Shown here piece after piece: positions 8,102-16,562 of a stretch of DNA of 64,000 nucleotides. Below the pieces are notes generated by a model. It searched no databases and had not been told where the DNA came from. It saw only the letters and a program-made list of their open reading frames with translations. Source of the stretch: CAZOZZ01 sp965247425. GTDB lineage: Bacteria; Acidobacteriota; Terriglobia; 20CM-2-55-15. Each line of letters begins with the position of its first letter. Positions within the stretch are counted from its first letter, which is position 1. The position numbers and the translations under genes were made by a program. The stretch is from positions 2,232,001-2,296,000 of the forward strand of contig OZ252023.1 in the NCBI GenBank assembly GCA_965247425.1, given 5' to 3'.

Positions 8102-9295
8102 TCAGCTGGAGTCGGCTGGGGTTGGGGCAGACAGAGCGAGGCGAAGCAAACGAAGAAGCTCGATGGAGGTATGCGGGCGATGGCGCCCGCGATGCAAATG
8201 ACGCAATCGATACAGACGTTCGATCGTGAGAGCCAGGCTTATGAGGAGCCAGTGGAGAAGCAAGCTGTTGGCGTGGTGATGGGGGATATGGGCCATCCCA
8301 TAACGGTTCTTGGCATCGTTGAAACCTTGGTTTTCGACTTCCCAACGACTCTTGGCCATGCGAAATAAAGTGGGCGCTCCCACTTGGTTCATCGAGAAAT
8401 TGGTCAGCCAGTAGGCTTCGACCACCGATCCATCGGGTTTCTCTTGCCGGTAGCGGATCACGCGCACGGTCGGCCAGTTCAATCGGCCCCAGGGATCGAA
8501 GTCGTCTGCATCCCAGATTTCCACCCGATCGGCTCCATCCTTGAAAACCCGGGACGGCGGCTGACAAGCAAACCGGCTTTTGGCGGCGTTGAACAAGCTC
8601 GGAAGATTGGCTTTGAGACGGACGATGGTCTTCAATCCCAACTCGTCGGCCAAGTGCAGGAACGGAGCCGACGCATAGCCCCCATCGACAACAACATAAT
8701 CGGCAAAACGCGGCCCCAACTGCCCCACCACCCGACGAAGCAGTCGTTGCCCCCCCGACCATTCGCTATCCCCACTACCGTAGGGTTCCACATCGACCGG
8801 TAAAGTGAACCCGGTGCCCACGATGGTGGCCATCACGACGTGGTGTAAGTAGGTGGTCACCTCCCCCTCGGCGTTGCGATGGGGTCGACACCACTGACAC
8901 CCGGCCTCACCGACACGCCCCACGGTTGTCCCGTCCAGCGCCAGGCCGATGAATCGGCAATCGTCGAACGCTTTATTGCGCTTGGCCTGCTTGATGGCTG
9001 TGGTCAACGCGCCGCGCGTGAATTCCGGATTCAGCTTCTCGGTAAAATAGCCCAGCGTGTCGTCGCTAAAGCGGCGTCCGATTCCCAAGGCCCGACACGC
9101 CGAGGATCGTGCGAGCGACTCGATGGCCAGGAAGCTCGATTCCCGCAGCAGATACCCGATCACCAGAGACCAGATCAGATGCCCACTTCCGATCTGCGGT
9201 CGCACCCGCCCATCTCCGGGGTGATTCAAATACCCCTTCAGCCGCAAACACTTTCGCGCGTACCGTCGTATCCCTCGTGCCGACGGACCTTTCAC
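8102..9295 (-). CDS. DDE transposase of IS copy 1 (intact)
   Basis: Protein of 397 residues that would catalyse cut-and-paste or copy movement of the element. The three acidic positions are visible: Asp in LALDGTTVG, Asp in YVVVDGGYA, and Glu in SRWEVENQGFNDAKNRYGM, the last resembling the YREK-type signature of IS4-like enzymes. The start is a GTG at 9295 that overlaps the stop of the small upstream gene by 4 bp, so the two are probably translationally coupled. The coding run of seven C at 8750-8756 keeps this copy in frame; the second copy has eight and is broken. This copy may be the source of transposase for both. Confidence 0.92.
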   Translation of the reverse strand: MKGPSARGIRRYARKCLRLKGYLNHPGDGRVRPQIGSGHLIWSLVIGYLLRESSFLAIESLARSSACRALGIGRRFSDDTLGYFTEKLNPEFTRGALTTAIKQAKRNKAFDDCRFIGLALDGTTVGRVGEAGCQWCRPHRNAEGEVTTYLHHVVMATIVGTGFTLPVDVEPYGSGDSEWSGGQRLLRRVVGQLGPRFADYVVVDGGYASAPFLHLADELGLKTIVRLKANLPSLFNAAKSRFACQPPSRVFKDGADRVEIWDADDFDPWGRLNWPTVRVIRYRQEKPDGSVVEAYWLTNFSMNQVGAPTLFRMAKSRWEVENQGFNDAKNRYGMAHIPHHHANSLLLHWLLISLALTIERLYRLRHLHRGRHRPHTSIELLRLLRLALSAPTPADSS

Positions 9296-9678
9296 CGGCG
9301 CTTCCGCTTCTCACGTTGTTGCTGGCGCTCCAGCACCAACAACTTCGCGTTCGCTGTCAGCACCTCCCGGATCGCATCCTGAAACTCCCGTCCCGCTCCG
9401 ACACGCTTTTGAATCTCCTCAACCATGGCAGCTGGAACGTGTTCGACATGCTTCTTCCCGTCCATCATGAATGTCCAGGACCAGGATGGGTGCCCTTCAC
9501 CCGACACACACCGGCACGTCGGCTTACCGCACCGGGTGTAACTAATCGACACCGAGCCAGGCAGCAAACCGTCGGGTATCTCATGGCGCTCGATCAGGCT
9601 GTACTTCCGCCGTCGCAGTCGCGACGCAACCGCTCCCCTTACCTGATTCAACTCAAGCCATATCTTTTTCTTCTTCAT
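9292..9678 (-). CDS. Accessory protein of IS copy 1 (DUF6788-like)
   Basis: Protein of 128 residues from ATG 9678 (an in-frame TTG at 9699 would add seven). It begins MKKKKIWLELNQVRGAV and contains a C-rich patch SYTRCGKPTCRCVSGEGHP followed by a basic C-terminus EKRKRR. This pattern is found in small proteins encoded next to DDE transposases; a DNA-binding or zinc-binding accessory role is likely but not shown. It overlaps the transposase gene by 4 bp. The other copy differs here by at least one residue (Arg to Lys in QVRGAV). Confidence 0.8.
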   Translation of the reverse strand: MKKKKIWLELNQVRGAVASRLRRRKYSLIERHEIPDGLLPGSVSISYTRCGKPTCRCVSGEGHPSWSWTFMMDGKKHVEHVPAAMVEEIQKRVGAGREFQDAIREVLTANAKLLVLERQQQREKRKRR

Positions 9679-9832
9679 CTGACGGTATATATACCACAAG
9701 ATACCGCCGACACCATATCGATTTCAACAATGCGAAAATAGAACTTCCTTAACAATGGGTTTGAATTCGACTCAAATGCCCGCTGGCCGGGCCTCATTCA
9801 ACTTCGACCGAGCTGCTCTTCCGAAATGGCTG

Positions 9833-9841
9833 ACAGTACAC
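9833..9841. repeat. 9-bp target duplication, right side of IS copy 1
   Basis: ACAGTACAC, identical to 7916-7924. The disrupted reading frame resumes across it as DSTLDL. Confidence 0.95.
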
Positions 9842-10664
9842 TCGATCTGGTTCGTCGACAGGGGATCGAACCGATTCTGTCGTTTATCATCGGATTTCCG
9901 GACGAGGATCGACAGGATCTCCAGGCAACGGTGGATTTCTTCCTCAAACAGGCTTTCTCTGATGCGATCGCCAGTATTGGTATCCTCGTGCCCAGCCCCG
10001 GCACGCCGATCACAAACCAGCACTCCGACAAGCTGAAATTCGATCTCTTTTACAGTGAAGAAACCGCGCCTCTCGTGCATGAGCAGGATGTCCGGTTCCT
10101 GTCGAAGCATCCCGATCTCTTCTCGGACTGTTTCTACATCGAAACGGAAATAGAGAGAGACCTTCACAAGTTCGTCTTGCTCCTCGTCGATCAACTGCAG
10201 GATTTTCGTTGGTCGATGTGGGTATTGGCGGCCGAGGTTTCCCTGCCGTTCGCATTGTTCGACCTGTGGAAGATCTGGCATGGCGAAAGATTGCCCTCAT
10301 CGCTCTGGTATCTGGACCGTGAGGCAGTCACCGAGACGTTCGGTCGTTTCCTGAAGTCATCCCGGGTCCGAGACTCGATTAAAGCCCCGTGGTATAGCGA
10401 CGTCCTCGAATACGAGGAGCAGATGGTGCGTATGAGGAACAGTATTCGGGAGCCAGTCACACAAGGTGCACCGAAGGATGACAAACGCTCCACGATACTA
10501 AGTCTGGATTTCAACATGCTCAAACTCTTCGGAACCTTCAAAGAGAGCCTCGGTTCGTCCCCTGGCGACCTTTCTTTCGAGAAAGAACCAACGACTCACA
10601 TCATCGTGGAAGACGGTCCGCAGCTGTCCGTCCTCTCGTTCCCTTCATTCGGAAAAGGAGCAGC

Positions 10665-12578
10665 ATGAGAATCGCCTTGGTGCCAATGCTCAACCTTCCC
10701 GGCGACCACCAGCTCTTGTTCACGGTCACTCAGGCCTACGTGCCTCTGGGCATCCTGTCGCTGGTCTCTTGCCTGCGGCGAGATGGTTGGACGGATGTGG
10801 CCGTGCCCGACCTGAACTATGAAATCGACCGGCGCGGAATTCCATTGGACGGCGCCTTCTACGATTCGTGCGTCGAGATCCTTCTTGAATCGGAAGCCGA
10901 TGTCTACGGTTTCGGTACCACTTGCGGCGACTATCTGTACGCCCTCAACTTCGCTCGACGCATCAAGGCGATCAAGAAGGATGCGGTCATCCTGTTCGGT
11001 GGACCGCAGGCCACAATTTTCGCCAATGAAACACTTGAGCGCTTTCCATACGTTGATTTTGTTTTGTCTGGCGAATCTGAAGCGTCGTTGCCCAGGTTGA
11101 CTGCTCTGCTTGACCGAGAGGGGGATCTGGCAGACTGTCCGGGCCTCACCTACCGACAACGTGATGGCAGCGTGCGCTCCATCCCCACGAAACCGAGCCT
11201 TGAAGAGATGGATGACCTCCCGTTCCCAGCCTATGATCTGTATCGCGACGTTCTCTACGAAAGTGAAGAGACCATTCCTCTCGATGTGGGGAGAGGGTGC
11301 CCATTTTCCTGTACGTTCTGTTCAACGAACCTTTTCTGGAAGAAGAGCTACCGGCTGAAATCCACGGACAGGCTGATCGGGGAAATCCGCACGCTCATGA
11401 ATGACTATCACGTGCGGCGATTCCAATTCCCCCACGATATGTTTACGTTCGACAAGCGCAAGGTCATGGAATTCTGCAATGCCATCGTCGAAGAGAACAT
11501 TGATATTGACTGGCTGTGCTCGGCAAGAATCGACTGTGTGGACGAGGAACTGATCCGCGCGATGAGAGAGGCAGGGTGCTTTCGTATTCACTACGGCATC
11601 GAGACCGGATCCGAGGCCATGCAGAAGAAGATCCAGAAGCATCTCAAATTGAAGGATGTGTACGCCACGATCGACAAGACGATCGAGCTTGGCATTCGAC
11701 CGAAGTGCACGTTCATGGTCGGCTTTCCAGACGAAACGATGGAAGATCTCCGCGAGACAGTCGATCTCTTTACCAATCTGAATTCCTATTTTCGAACGGA
11801 AGCATATCTCGGCCAGATCGCGTGTCTCCCCGCCACCCCCATCTATGAGGAGCACGGTGACAAACTGGCGTTTGACGATTTTGTTACGAACGACTTCGTT
11901 TGCAACATATTGATTGATGACGAAGCAAAGAAACTCATCCTGGCCCACAAGGACCTCTTCTCGGCCTACTACCATCTCGAAACAGAGTTCATTGAGCGAG
12001 ATCTTCTCAAATTCCTGTCGGTCCTGCGTCTCGTTGCATTTGACTACGCACGAACCCTGACGTTACTCGCGGCCGAGCTCGGACCGGTCGACGAACTCTA
12101 TGAGTGTTGGCAAGACTGGTCTCGAGCAAACGGGGTGCAGATCACCCTCGAATGGTACATAGACCAGAAAGGGGTAATGGAGGATTTCAAGAAGTTTGTT
12201 CTCAGTCTGGTCGAGAGGGGACGACTGGAATCTCCGTACGTCGTAAGCGTCATGGAGTACGAGGCCATGATATTCACGTTCAACGTGATGGTGGAGAAAT
12301 TTGACGCCCACAGCCGTATCAAACGGACTAAAGGCGAAAGGATATTATCGACCAAAGGTATCGAGGTGCCGGACGCTTTGCAGGTTGATGCACCAAAGCC
12401 CGTTGTAAAGGAATTCGATTACAACATGTTGCAGCTCATGGAAGGCCTCGAACGCGGGTCCGCCGAGGAAGTCCGGAAAGAGCGCACGCTGCACTTGTTC
12501 CATGCCAAGGACCAGGTTGGAGTTCATGTGATGGCGTTCAGCAACGAGGTGGCCGATGAAGCTTTGTCTCATACCTAG
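10665..12578 (+). CDS. B12-binding radical SAM protein (second of three)
   Basis: Protein of 637 residues starting at ATG 10665, overlapping the previous stop as ATGA. Layout: B12-binding Rossmann domain at about 20-145 (ADVYGFGTTCGDY, LFGGPQATIF), radical SAM domain with Cys212, Cys216 and Cys219 in VGRGCPFSCTFCSTN, further barrel marks (GIETGSEAMQKKIQK, FMVGFPDETMEDL), then a C-terminal region of about 180 residues shared by all three paralogues and not recognised by me (pattern W..W then EWYID, YNMLQL, and a closing VHVMAF). Class B enzymes of this type often methylate unactivated carbons. The target is probably the 91-residue peptide; this is inference from the operon. Confidence 0.88.
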   Translation: MRIALVPMLNLPGDHQLLFTVTQAYVPLGILSLVSCLRRDGWTDVAVPDLNYEIDRRGIPLDGAFYDSCVEILLESEADVYGFGTTCGDYLYALNFARRIKAIKKDAVILFGGPQATIFANETLERFPYVDFVLSGESEASLPRLTALLDREGDLADCPGLTYRQRDGSVRSIPTKPSLEEMDDLPFPAYDLYRDVLYESEETIPLDVGRGCPFSCTFCSTNLFWKKSYRLKSTDRLIGEIRTLMNDYHVRRFQFPHDMFTFDKRKVMEFCNAIVEENIDIDWLCSARIDCVDEELIRAMREAGCFRIHYGIETGSEAMQKKIQKHLKLKDVYATIDKTIELGIRPKCTFMVGFPDETMEDLRETVDLFTNLNSYFRTEAYLGQIACLPATPIYEEHGDKLAFDDFVTNDFVCNILIDDEAKKLILAHKDLFSAYYHLETEFIERDLLKFLSVLRLVAFDYARTLTLLAAELGPVDELYECWQDWSRANGVQITLEWYIDQKGVMEDFKKFVLSLVERGRLESPYVVSVMEYEAMIFTFNVMVEKFDAHSRIKRTKGERILSTKGIEVPDALQVDAPKPVVKEFDYNMLQLMEGLERGSAEEVRKERTLHLFHAKDQVGVHVMAFSNEVADEALSHT

Positions 12579-14454
12579 CCTCGATTTTTTGTCCCTGGAT
12601 TCGAACCTCCTGGAGCGGGCGGAAGCCTATCTGCCCCTCGGAGTGATGTGTCTGGTCGGAGCGCTGGAGCGACACGGGATAAACGACGTGGCGCTGGCCG
12701 ATCTTAACCTGGAGATTGAACGCGGGAGGCTGAAGCTCGACGGACAGTTTTACAAGGAAGCCGCGACAATGCTGGCTTCGAAGGGATGTGACGTCTATGG
12801 CTTTTCGACGACATGCGGAGACTATCTCTATGCCGTGCACATCGCCGCAGCGCTCCGGAAGATCAAACCCGACGTTTGCATTGTGTTCGGGGGGCCGCAC
12901 GCATCGATCGTTTCCCGCCAAACATTAGAAGTCTTTCCGGAAGTTGACATTATCGTTCGCGGAGAGGCCGAAGAAACCATTTGTGAGCTGTTCGACGTCC
13001 TGAAGGCAGGAATCGACCTCGGGCAAGTCGACGGCATCACATACCGATCGAGCAACGGAACGATTGTGGAGACGCCGACGAGGCAGTTGCCGGATGTCGA
13101 ACAGCTTCCTCTCGCTGCATACGAACGCTATGCATTCTTGTTCGAAGGCTCCAGCGATTTCATTCCGATCGATGTCGGCCGGGGGTGTCCTTTTGCCTGT
13201 ACTTTCTGCTCGACGAACGATTTCTTCGGCCGGCAGTTCCGGATCAAATCCAAGGAGCGGATTGTCCGTGAGATCAGGTATCTACATGATGCCTATGACG
13301 TCAATTCGTTCCTCTTTCCGCACGACATATTTACCATGCACCGGCAGAAGGTGGTGGAGGTGTGCGGAGCGCTGAAAGACCTGGAGTTCCCTATTCGATG
13401 GAACTGTTCCACAAGAATTGACTGTGCGGACCGTGAGTTGTTGGAGCTGATGGCGGACGCAGGGTGTATCGGCGTGCATTTTGGTGTCGAGACCGGTTCC
13501 GAGGCCATGCAAAAGATCATCAAGAAGCGGTTGAAGATCGACCGTGCTCAAGAGGTGGTAGACACGGCTCTGGAAGTCGGGATCAGGCCGAAAAATTCGT
13601 TTGTCGTTGGCTTTCCGGAGGAAACGCTGGAGGACGTCCAGGCCACTCTCCGACTTTTCTTGAATACGCTGCATGCCGGAAGGTGCACAAATCACCTGGG
13701 GATTCTGGCGCCCCTCCCCGGGACCCCACTGTTCAATCAACATATTGACGAATTTGGATTCGATGGGTTTTTCACGAACGACTTCGTGTCGTCGTATCTG
13801 CTGGATTCGGAAGCGGAGAGCGAAATCCTCGAGAGGCGGGAGTTGTTCTCGGCTTACTACTACATTCCGAACAAGGACGTGCCAAGGAGTCTCATCAAGT
13901 TTCTTTCCGTCATCAAGGTGCTGGCTTTGGACACGCCAAAGTTCCTGACCGCAATGTCTCACGAGATGGACATCATCGATGATCTCTATCCCCTCTGGGG
14001 CGAGTGGTGTGCTGTCGAAGGGAAGGAATTCACGGTCGAGTGGTACACGAAGCACGACACCATAGTTGAAACATTCGCGGAGTTCATGGGTGCCTTAACG
14101 ACGCGCCGTAATATGAAGAGAACCTTCCTTCTGGATCTGCTTCTGTACGAGAAGGAACTGTTCGGATTAGGAGACGAGATACTGGACTTTCGATACGTGG
14201 ACTTCAGAGCAGAAAAGCTTTCGCTGCCGAAACCCGAGGGTGAAGTCCGATTCCCCCAGTCGAGGACAGTACGGCTGGCCCACAATATTTGCGAGGTTGT
14301 GGAACGCCTGGCGGAGAATCCCGCCTTTGATGCAGCAACCCCGGCGCCGACGATGCACATCCTGTCGCCCAAGCAAGGCGAAGCAGACGTTCAGGTCCTT
14401 ACCTTCCCGGATTTCGTCGACAATGTTTCGGAGAGCAAAGTCGCAGTACCGTAA
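12556..14454 (+). CDS. B12-binding radical SAM protein (third of three)
   Basis: Protein of 632 residues; ATG 12556 follows GAGGTGG and lies 23 bp inside the previous gene. The same layout as the other two: B12-binding domain (CDVYGFSTTCGDY, VFGGPHASIV), radical SAM cluster Cys211, Cys215, Cys218 (RGCPFACTFCST), barrel marks GVETGSEAMQKIIKKR and FVVGFPEETLEDV, then the family-specific C-terminus (EWYTKHDTIVETFAEF and VQVLTFPDF). The closest relatives of each of the three are evidently one another, so they arose by tandem duplication and may act at different residues or steps. It is the last gene of the cluster; the next gene is convergent, 10 bp away. Confidence 0.88.
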   Translation: MKLCLIPSLDFLSLDSNLLERAEAYLPLGVMCLVGALERHGINDVALADLNLEIERGRLKLDGQFYKEAATMLASKGCDVYGFSTTCGDYLYAVHIAAALRKIKPDVCIVFGGPHASIVSRQTLEVFPEVDIIVRGEAEETICELFDVLKAGIDLGQVDGITYRSSNGTIVETPTRQLPDVEQLPLAAYERYAFLFEGSSDFIPIDVGRGCPFACTFCSTNDFFGRQFRIKSKERIVREIRYLHDAYDVNSFLFPHDIFTMHRQKVVEVCGALKDLEFPIRWNCSTRIDCADRELLELMADAGCIGVHFGVETGSEAMQKIIKKRLKIDRAQEVVDTALEVGIRPKNSFVVGFPEETLEDVQATLRLFLNTLHAGRCTNHLGILAPLPGTPLFNQHIDEFGFDGFFTNDFVSSYLLDSEAESEILERRELFSAYYYIPNKDVPRSLIKFLSVIKVLALDTPKFLTAMSHEMDIIDDLYPLWGEWCAVEGKEFTVEWYTKHDTIVETFAEFMGALTTRRNMKRTFLLDLLLYEKELFGLGDEILDFRYVDFRAEKLSLPKPEGEVRFPQSRTVRLAHNICEVVERLAENPAFDAATPAPTMHILSPKQGEADVQVLTFPDFVDNVSESKVAVP

Positions 14455-14464
14455 AAACTCAGGC

Positions 14465-15046
14465 TTAATTCAGCCGGGTGATGGACTGGATGCGCACGGG
14501 TGGCGCTAACCGCTGCTCTTCGTAGGGCGCGACCTGAATCTTCCGAACGATGTCCATTCCCAGAACGACTTTGCCGAATGCGGCGAAGCCCTGACCGTCC
14601 GCGTTCCGATCTCCACCAAAGTCCAGGGACGGCTGGAAATTGATGCAGATGAAGAAGTCCGACCGCGCACTGTCGGGACCTCCACGGGCCATGGAGATGG
14701 CGCCATCGACATGCCGCAGGCCGGTGTCGCTGGTTCGCTCCAATGCGATCGAAGGGAAACCCTCTTCCCTTCTCTCCGGATTGATCCCCGCCTGAATCAC
14801 CTCGATCCGGACATCGTTATTCGGCTGGTTCTCCATCGTGACCGTCCGATGAAACCGGCCACCCGAATAAAACCCGCCGTCCACGTACTTCAGAAAATTC
14901 TCGACGGTCACCGGCGCCTTCGAAGGGTACAGTTCCAGGTCGATGTTCCCCACATCCGTCTGAATCCGAACCCGTACGTTCTCCTGTGCAATGCCGCTCG
15001 CGGCATTGCTCGAAACCAGTACCAGCAAAGCAAGCATCTGTTTCAT
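14465..15046 (-). CDS. Exported cyclophilin-type peptidyl-prolyl isomerase
   Basis: Catalyses cis-trans isomerisation of prolyl bonds, here probably in the periplasm. The protein is 193 residues with a signal peptide (hydrophobic 4-18, cleavage near ASGIAQE). The cyclophilin core is recognisable: GNIDLELYPSKAPVTVENFL, GGRFHRTV with the catalytic Arg, ISMARGGPDSARSDFFICIN and FGKVVLGMDIV. An inserted loop (around ERREEGFPSIALERTSDTGL) is typical of the shorter bacterial secreted forms. It is convergent with the radical SAM operon and divergent from the B3/B4 protein, so it is likely transcribed alone. Confidence 0.92.
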   Translation of the reverse strand: MKQMLALLVLVSSNAASGIAQENVRVRIQTDVGNIDLELYPSKAPVTVENFLKYVDGGFYSGGRFHRTVTMENQPNNDVRIEVIQAGINPERREEGFPSIALERTSDTGLRHVDGAISMARGGPDSARSDFFICINFQPSLDFGGDRNADGQGFAAFGKVVLGMDIVRKIQVAPYEEQRLAPPVRIQSITRLN

Positions 15047-15101
15047 CGTGTTCTCCCGAAACTGTGCGATCCGTAGTGGCGATCAGTATATGATGCGTCG
15101 G

Positions 15102-15803
15102 ATGCAGTTCCAGGTCGATTCCAAAATGTTTAAAATGTTCCCCGGCCTCCGGCTGGCCGGAGCTGTTGCAACCGACGTCGATTGCGCACAGGATCACCCC
15201 GACCTTTCGAAAGCGTGGCACGAGGCCTGGACATCGGCTCTCGACGCAAACAAATACGGCGACAGGCAATCCCATCCCCGAATCAAACCATGGAGAGACG
15301 CCTGGAAACGCATCGGCGTTTCGTCGAAGAAATTCCCCTGCTCGATCGAAGCGTTGCTCAAGCGCGCGCTCAAGGGAGGCGAACCTTTCTCGATCAACCC
15401 GATCGTCGACTTCTACAACACGATCTCTCTCGAACACGTCGTCCCGGCCGGAGCGTTCGATCTGGCGTCCACGCCACAAGGTATCTCGCTTCGCCTGACC
15501 GAACCCGGCGACACGTTCGAGGCGCTCGATCAACAGAACCCCGAACCCATGCCGGAAGGCGAGACCGCCTATGCCACAGGCTCCACTGTTCTCACCCGCC
15601 ACTTTGTCTGGAAACAGTCCCGTGAAGCGCTGGTCCATCCAACCACACGAAACGTGTTCCTTGTTTCAGAGATTCTCGGGGATCTGCCCGACGATGTCGC
15701 ACACGCAGTCCGGATGGACTTCGAGGAAGGGCTCGGGGCCTACTTCGGCGTCGAGAGCCGCGGCTTTATCCTGGATTCAGATAATCCCACAGTAGATTGG
15801 TAA
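15102..15803 (+). CDS. B3/B4 tRNA-binding-domain protein
   Basis: Stand-alone B3/B4 domain, related to the editing domain of phenylalanyl-tRNA synthetase beta; such proteins are thought to act in aminoacyl-tRNA or amino-acid quality control. From ATG 15102 it has 233 residues (MQFQVDSKMFKMFPGLRLAG); ATGs at 15090 and 15093 are alternatives. Family marks include HPRIKPWRDAWKRIG, INPIVDFYNTISLEHVVPAG and GDTFEALD. Divergent from the cyclophilin gene with 55 bp between starts. No synthetase neighbours it. Specific substrate not determinable. Confidence 0.85.
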   Translation: MQFQVDSKMFKMFPGLRLAGAVATDVDCAQDHPDLSKAWHEAWTSALDANKYGDRQSHPRIKPWRDAWKRIGVSSKKFPCSIEALLKRALKGGEPFSINPIVDFYNTISLEHVVPAGAFDLASTPQGISLRLTEPGDTFEALDQQNPEPMPEGETAYATGSTVLTRHFVWKQSREALVHPTTRNVFLVSEILGDLPDDVAHAVRMDFEEGLGAYFGVESRGFILDSDNPTVDW

Positions 15804-15862
15804 AATCGTAAAAGGGGACGATGGTCAGAGACCGGGACGACGGTCAGAGACCCACGCAAAAA

Positions 15863-15900
15863 CACGGTGACACAGATCTCTCAGTGTCACCGTGCCTCTT
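15863..15900. terminator. Hairpin terminator between B3/B4 and NTF2-like genes
   Basis: CACGGTGACAC (15863-15873) pairs with GTGTCACCGTG (15884-15894) over a 10-nt loop, then CCTCTTT. It lies between two convergent genes and may serve both. Confidence 0.7.
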
Positions 15901-15923
15901 TAGCGAACTATCTTTTCTGCTTT

Positions 15924-16349
15924 CTAATGGCCGGCTACGTTGTGCGCCCCATGGATCATCACGATCTGCCAATCGCTCCCGACCTTCTTGAAGACAGCAC
16001 TACCGAGCCCTTCGATCGGCTCATGCCCTTCAGACTCGATCGCGTAATTGAAATGCGACCAGGCGGCATCACCGGAAGTATAGACCTTGACGTTGCGGGT
16101 CACGATCTTCCGGCCCTCGGCCATGACCTGGCGCGAAATGAACCCTGTAACGCGCTCTTTCCCGGCGATCGCATGACCGTCTTCATCCAACCAGACCGCC
16201 TCCGGGGCAAGAACCTTTTCAAAATAAGCCGTATCCTGTGTATTGAACGCATTGATCGCGGCATCGACCAGAGCGGTGTCGTCCTGAGCATATGCTCCGG
16301 TGGAACTCATCAACAGAATCGCCAGCAACAGAAAACCATATTTCTTCAC
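15924..16349 (-). CDS. Exported NTF2-like (SnoaL/DUF4440-type) protein
   Basis: Protein of 141 residues with a clear signal peptide (MKKYGFLLLAILLMSSTGAYA, cleavage before QDD). The mature part has the cone-fold pattern of this superfamily: an N-terminal helix DAAINAFNTQDTAYFEKVL, then APEAVWLDEDG, a central strand set (VTRNVKVYTSGDAAWSHFNY) and a closing KVGSDWQIVMIHG. These proteins serve as small enzymes or ligand binders; the function here is unknown. It is divergent from imuA and ends next to the terminator at 15863. Confidence 0.8.
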   Translation of the reverse strand: MKKYGFLLLAILLMSSTGAYAQDDTALVDAAINAFNTQDTAYFEKVLAPEAVWLDEDGHAIAGKERVTGFISRQVMAEGRKIVTRNVKVYTSGDAAWSHFNYAIESEGHEPIEGLGSAVFKKVGSDWQIVMIHGAHNVAGH

Positions 16350-16527
16350 GTTTGAACTCCTTTGGGTAATTAGATGTTAGATGGCAGATGAAAGATTCTT
16401 ATACCATGAGCCTCAACCGGATTCCCTGAAATTCGGGATGAAGCCCACCCAACTTCAGACCCTCAGCAGCTGTTCGTCTCAAAAAACCTTTTCCCGGTTT
16501 TCGCGCTTCCCTGATGAACAAACTTTC

Positions 16528-16556
16528 TTGACTACCGAACAAATGTTCGGTATAAC
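16528..16556 (+). promoter_or_regulatory. imuA promoter with LexA (SOS) box in the spacer
   Basis: TTGACT (16528-16533), 17-bp spacer, TATAAC (16551-16556). The spacer holds CCGAACAAATGTTCGG (16535-16550), an exact GAAC-N4-GTTC SOS box of the Gram-positive/DinR type. LexA bound here would cover the promoter. ATG 16563 begins only seven bases after the -10 box. Confidence 0.85.
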
Positions 16557-16562
16557 CATCCA

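Larger units (their letters stand above)
7925..9832 (-). mobile_element. Insertion sequence copy 1, 1908 bp, two-gene DDE element
   Basis: Ends are 15-bp perfect inverted repeats, CAGCCATTTCGGAAG and its complement. It carries a small DUF6788-type gene and a DDE transposase, both on the minus strand against the host operon. The 9-bp duplication and the transposase style suggest an IS4-type element; the family assignment is inference. The second copy at 48196-50104 appears almost identical, so movement was recent. A palindrome GGTATATATACC lies just upstream of the small gene in both copies. Confidence 0.93.
6883..10668 (+). pseudogene. B12-binding radical SAM gene (first of three), split by IS insertion
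   Basis: Two exactly matching halves flank the IS. The 5' half starts at ATG 6883 (or 6880) and carries the B12-binding Rossmann domain (VYGFGT near 83, FGGAQASI near 113) and the radical SAM cluster Cys224, Cys228, Cys231 (RGCPFSCTFC). It is cut after LKSMDST. The 3' half resumes DSTLDLVRRQG at 9842 and ends at 10668. Removing the IS and one 9-bp duplicate (ACAGTACAC) restores a single frame of about 622 residues, close to the 637 and 632 of its two paralogues downstream. As assembled, the 5' half runs into the IS and stops at 8058, losing half of the barrel, so it should be inactive. Confidence 0.9.

Noticed and set aside
8097..8762. A second, 221-residue protein within IS copy 1
   Set aside because: It is the alternative frame of the transposase that appears as the frameshifted tail in copy 2; not a separate gene.
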